Positions 62,062 to 64,000 of a stretch of DNA of 64,000 nucleotides are shown here, piece by piece. Position numbers and translations under genes: made by a program. Source of the stretch: Peredibacter starrii (GTDB lineage: Bacteria > Bdellovibrionota > Bacteriovoracia > Bacteriovoracales > Bacteriovoracaceae). Each line of letters starts with the position of its first letter. Within the stretch, counting starts at the first letter, position 1. The notes beneath the pieces were generated by a model, which was not told the DNA's origin, ran no database searches, and saw only the letters and a program-made list of their open reading frames with translations. Where the stretch lies: positions 2,852,001-2,916,000 of the forward strand of contig NZ_CP139487.1 of the NCBI RefSeq assembly GCF_034259205.1. The letters run 5' to 3'.

Positions 62062-62763
62062 CTAAATCCCGAGTGCAAGACCGGTTTTATTACCCTGGAT
62101 TTGGGCCGGACGAGCGTTAACTAACCCCTCCAGAAAAGTCAGGGCAGCGCGAGCATCTACAGGGGCCTGGTATTTGCCGGAAACTTCCAGGATACAAACA
62201 TCACGGAAGGTCCAAACTTCGACCGAGGGCTTCTTAATAAGTGGACTTTTTTGGGCCTGGGCAGGGGTCAGCTTAAGCTTCCAAGAAATGGAACTGACGT
62301 CAACACGACGAAGGTTTGAAAGATCAGGTAAATCAACTCCCACCATGCGAGCAAGATCAGCATGCTCAGGTCGAAAATCATCTCCCGGGGCCTTAAACGA
62401 ACAAGAGTTCGAGTAACTTAAACCGTAGTTTACATCTTCCTCGCACTTAAACTCTCCATTCGTAGAGGCAGAAAGCTTGCGATAGATCGTCTCATCGATA
62501 GGTAGACTTCTTTGAGTGCGGAACTTAAGAGTCAGTTCATCCCCTTTTTGGGAACGGATAAAACGAAGAATAAGACCCAGGTCATTTAGGCCTTTTAGTC
62601 CTTTCTCAAAGAAAGAAATCATCTCTCTTTCTTCTTTCTCTCGAGGGATACTTTCAAGCACGTCACAAGAGTAGAGAATTTTCGCCTCTCCCCCTGAAAT
62701 GTAAGAGACCTGTGCAAGCACAGGTCCCGTGATGAAAATAGCTAAGAGTAAAAGTTTTTTCAT
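62062..62763 (-). CDS. Secreted protein of unknown function
   Basis: A 233-residue protein with a signal peptide (MKKLLLLAIFITGPVLA). The mature part has four Cys (LYSCDVL, FKCEED, SNSCSF, DVCILE), suggesting disulphides. The C terminus reads GNKTGLALGI. No family is recognised. It starts 3 nt after the gene at 62767 ends, so the two are cotranscribed and may form a secreted pair. Confidence 0.7.
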   Translation of the reverse strand: MKKLLLLAIFITGPVLAQVSYISGGEAKILYSCDVLESIPREKEEREMISFFEKGLKGLNDLGLILRFIRSQKGDELTLKFRTQRSLPIDETIYRKLSASTNGEFKCEEDVNYGLSYSNSCSFKAPGDDFRPEHADLARMVGVDLPDLSNLRRVDVSSISWKLKLTPAQAQKSPLIKKPSVEVWTFRDVCILEVSGKYQAPVDARAALTFLEGLVNARPAQIQGNKTGLALGI

Positions 62764-62766
62764 TAA

Positions 62767-63159
62767 TTAGTTAAGCACACACTTAATTTTCTTGTCTCCG
62801 CGAGCGAAGTAAAAAGGTTTGCCAGGAACTACTGGCATAGCTGCTGAACCTTCTAAAGCGCGGCCAAGATTTGAGCGTTGTACATTATAAACGTTTGCAA
62901 CGTAATCATCGTCTGTCACATTTACACGGAAAACCAAGTCATCCTGCTCGATCCATAGGTTCATAGAGCAGTAATATGGCTCAATTGAAGGCTCATCAGA
63001 GTTAAAACCGTCCCAAGCCGCAGATTCAGTTTTAACGACACGGTAGTTCTGAATAAGTTCACAAGTTAGAACTTCATCAGAACACTTACGAACAGCTTGA
63101 GCAAAAGTTAATTGAGAGAATGCTAAAAGAACGAAAGCGAAAACGATTGAAGATTTCAT
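62767..63159 (-). CDS. Small secreted cysteine-containing protein
   Basis: About 130 residues from the ATG at 63159 (AAAGG upstream); an in-frame start at 63201 would add a non-signal extension. Signal peptide MKSSIVFAFVLLAFSQLTFA; the mature part has four Cys (RKCSDE, LTCELI, YYCSMN, KKIKCVLN) and ends with KCVLN. No family is recognised. It is first in the two-gene unit with 62062. Confidence 0.7.
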   Translation of the reverse strand: MKSSIVFAFVLLAFSQLTFAQAVRKCSDEVLTCELIQNYRVVKTESAAWDGFNSDEPSIEPYYCSMNLWIEQDDLVFRVNVTDDDYVANVYNVQRSNLGRALEGSAAMPVVPGKPFYFARGDKKIKCVLN

Positions 63160-63273
63160 CGAAACATCCTTTGGGTTTTGTTGGTAAGTGACTTCTACCA
63201 AAAGATGAAGAGAAACGATTGTTATGGTTAGGTTAGCTGGAAAAAAATACAGTGATAAAAATAATTTAATTTC

Positions 63274-63298
63274 AAATAAAAAGGCCCCGCGAGGGGCC
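63274..63298 (-). terminator. Rho-independent terminator
   Basis: GGCCCC (63283-63288) and GGGGCC (63293-63298) form the stem around GCGA; on minus TTTTTATTT follows. It ends the gene at 63309 and insulates the next operon. Confidence 0.9.
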
Positions 63299-63308
63299 CT
63301 GAATACAA

Positions 63309-64000
63309 CTACTTAATGAGGTAAGACCAGTCTTGTTTGTGCTCATCCGTCACACAAGCAATCTCTTCTTCTCTTAATTCCGAAGGACATACCGTAACAG
63401 CGATATCTTTTAAATGTGGCTCAAGACTTGCGAGATTAATGTCCTTGGCCTCAACTGTCTTCGACTCCTGGAAAACCTGCCCTTTAGCGTCCTTACATTC
63501 ATTGTTATAAAACAACGGAGACTTATTAAAATCTACTTTTACTTCACAGGTAATTGAATCGCCTTCAATTTCCGTTTTATAGCCTAGAAGATAAGTTGAT
63601 GAACCGGTCTTCTTAATGCTTGAAAGATTCTTTTTCAATTGATTCGACATCACATCGGCATTTGTTTCAAGCGATTCAGCATTAAGTTCCCACCCTTCAG
63701 CGTGGCTTGAAAGAACAAAATACGAAGAAGTTCTCTGCTTTAAAACCATTTCCACAACAGCATCTGTTTCTTTGCCATCAACACCATAATAAGTTGTTTC
63801 TTTGGTGATTGCCTTACCTACTGGAACTGTTTTCCAGCCATGAAGCCTCTTCATGGTTTTGATCATTTCTTGAAAGTCGGCTTCCTTCACTGAGGCCGGA
63901 GAACGCATTTCACTCTTGGCCATTTTGATTGAGTCCATCCAGGTCAGATGCGGCATGTGAGGAGTTTTTGTAGGTGCTGGTTTATGCGAGCTACAAGATA
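63309..64000 (-). CDS. Lipoprotein of unknown function, partial (runs off right edge)
   Basis: The frame is open to the window edge; codons at the edge read Ser-Cys-Ser-Ser-His-Lys-Pro, a lipobox end, so the mature lipoprotein begins about 63990 and the signal peptide lies outside. The downstream ATG at 63956 is therefore probably not the start. The mature part, about 228 residues, contains ITCEVKVDF, NECKDAKG, VTVCPSE and IACVTDE, four Cys that may form disulphides. No family is recognised. Confidence 0.7.
   Translation of the reverse strand, partial: SCSSHKPAPTKTPHMPHLTWMDSIKMAKSEMRSPASVKEADFQEMIKTMKRLHGWKTVPVGKAITKETTYYGVDGKETDAVVEMVLKQRTSSYFVLSSHAEGWELNAESLETNADVMSNQLKKNLSSIKKTGSSTYLLGYKTEIEGDSITCEVKVDFNKSPLFYNNECKDAKGQVFQESKTVEAKDINLASLEPHLKDIAVTVCPSELREEEIACVTDEHKQDWSYLIK

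Noticed and set aside
61878-62120. 80-codon plus-strand frame starting at GTG
   Set aside because: It contains a strong plus-strand terminator in its middle and overlaps the end of the gene at 62062; no ribosome site.
1-64000. CRISPR array, rRNA genes, IS elements, replication origin
   Set aside because: Reading both strands showed no regularly spaced short repeats, rRNA sequence, transposase motif or clustered DnaA boxes.

Overview
The window looks like a chromosomal segment of a Gram-negative Bdellovibrionota-type bacterium, probably of the Bacteriovorax/Peredibacter side. That placement is inference. It rests on the moderate, AT-leaning base composition, the many secreted and lipid-anchored proteins of unknown function, several large PAS/GAF/HAMP histidine kinases, outer-membrane barrels, a queA-tgt-yajC-tatA-secD-secF cluster, and sigma28-like promoters in front of secreted lipoproteins. 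Genes are packed tightly, and at least seven convergent pairs overlap at their 3' ends. No CRISPR array, IS element, rRNA operon or prophage is visible.

Layout. 1-2762 (minus): a Ku/LigD non-homologous end-joining operon; the LigD phosphoesterase and ligase-polymerase parts lie in different frames across an A9 run. 2939-5187 (plus): oxidoreductase, PfpI/DJ-1 protein and a secreted protein. 5138-12711 (minus): two overlapping histidine kinase genes, one carrying about 13 HAMP units. 12883-16128: small membrane proteins, an L,D-transpeptidase and stress-type proteins. 16294-21367: a deoxyhypusine-synthase-like enzyme, an adenosine-deaminase-like enzyme, two tandem ORF6N proteins and a Tat-exported flavin oxidase. 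21518: tRNA-Cys. 21751-27593: secreted proteins, a three-PAS kinase, a barrel protein, a ceramidase-like membrane protein and a YiiX-like hydrolase. 27703-31987 (minus): a five-gene stress-like operon with two ferritin-like proteins, an Arg/Glu-rich miniprotein, an S9 peptidase and a DUF3606 protein. 32049-37670 (minus): LysM/barrel protein, cardiolipin synthase, DUF1275 protein, amidohydrolase and its regulator. 37760-41998 (plus): desaturase, cytochrome P450 and a Gcr-family membrane protein. 41973-45094 (minus): a membrane kinase, an exported NADAR-domain protein and HU/IHF. 45341-46912: a lipoprotein. 46909-53127 (minus): the Sec/Tat/queuosine cluster. 53189-60089: small secreted protein, ParA pair, a 1456-residue lipoprotein and a barrel protein. 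60296-64000: RRM protein, 2OG-Fe(II) oxygenase, a candidate type I toxin-antitoxin locus, and secreted proteins.

The most notable find is at 61721-62004. A 29-codon ORF for an amphipathic TisB-like peptide has an ideal Shine-Dalgarno and its own terminator. On the opposite strand, just upstream, lies a terminator-ended putative small RNA containing a 16-nt element that can pair with codons 2-7 of the peptide mRNA. The combination resembles tisB/istR, shoB/ohsC and zorO/orzO systems. Other leads are the putative -1 frameshift in ligD, long palindromes inside both ORF6N genes, three sigma28-like promoters of identical geometry, and an exported NADAR protein.
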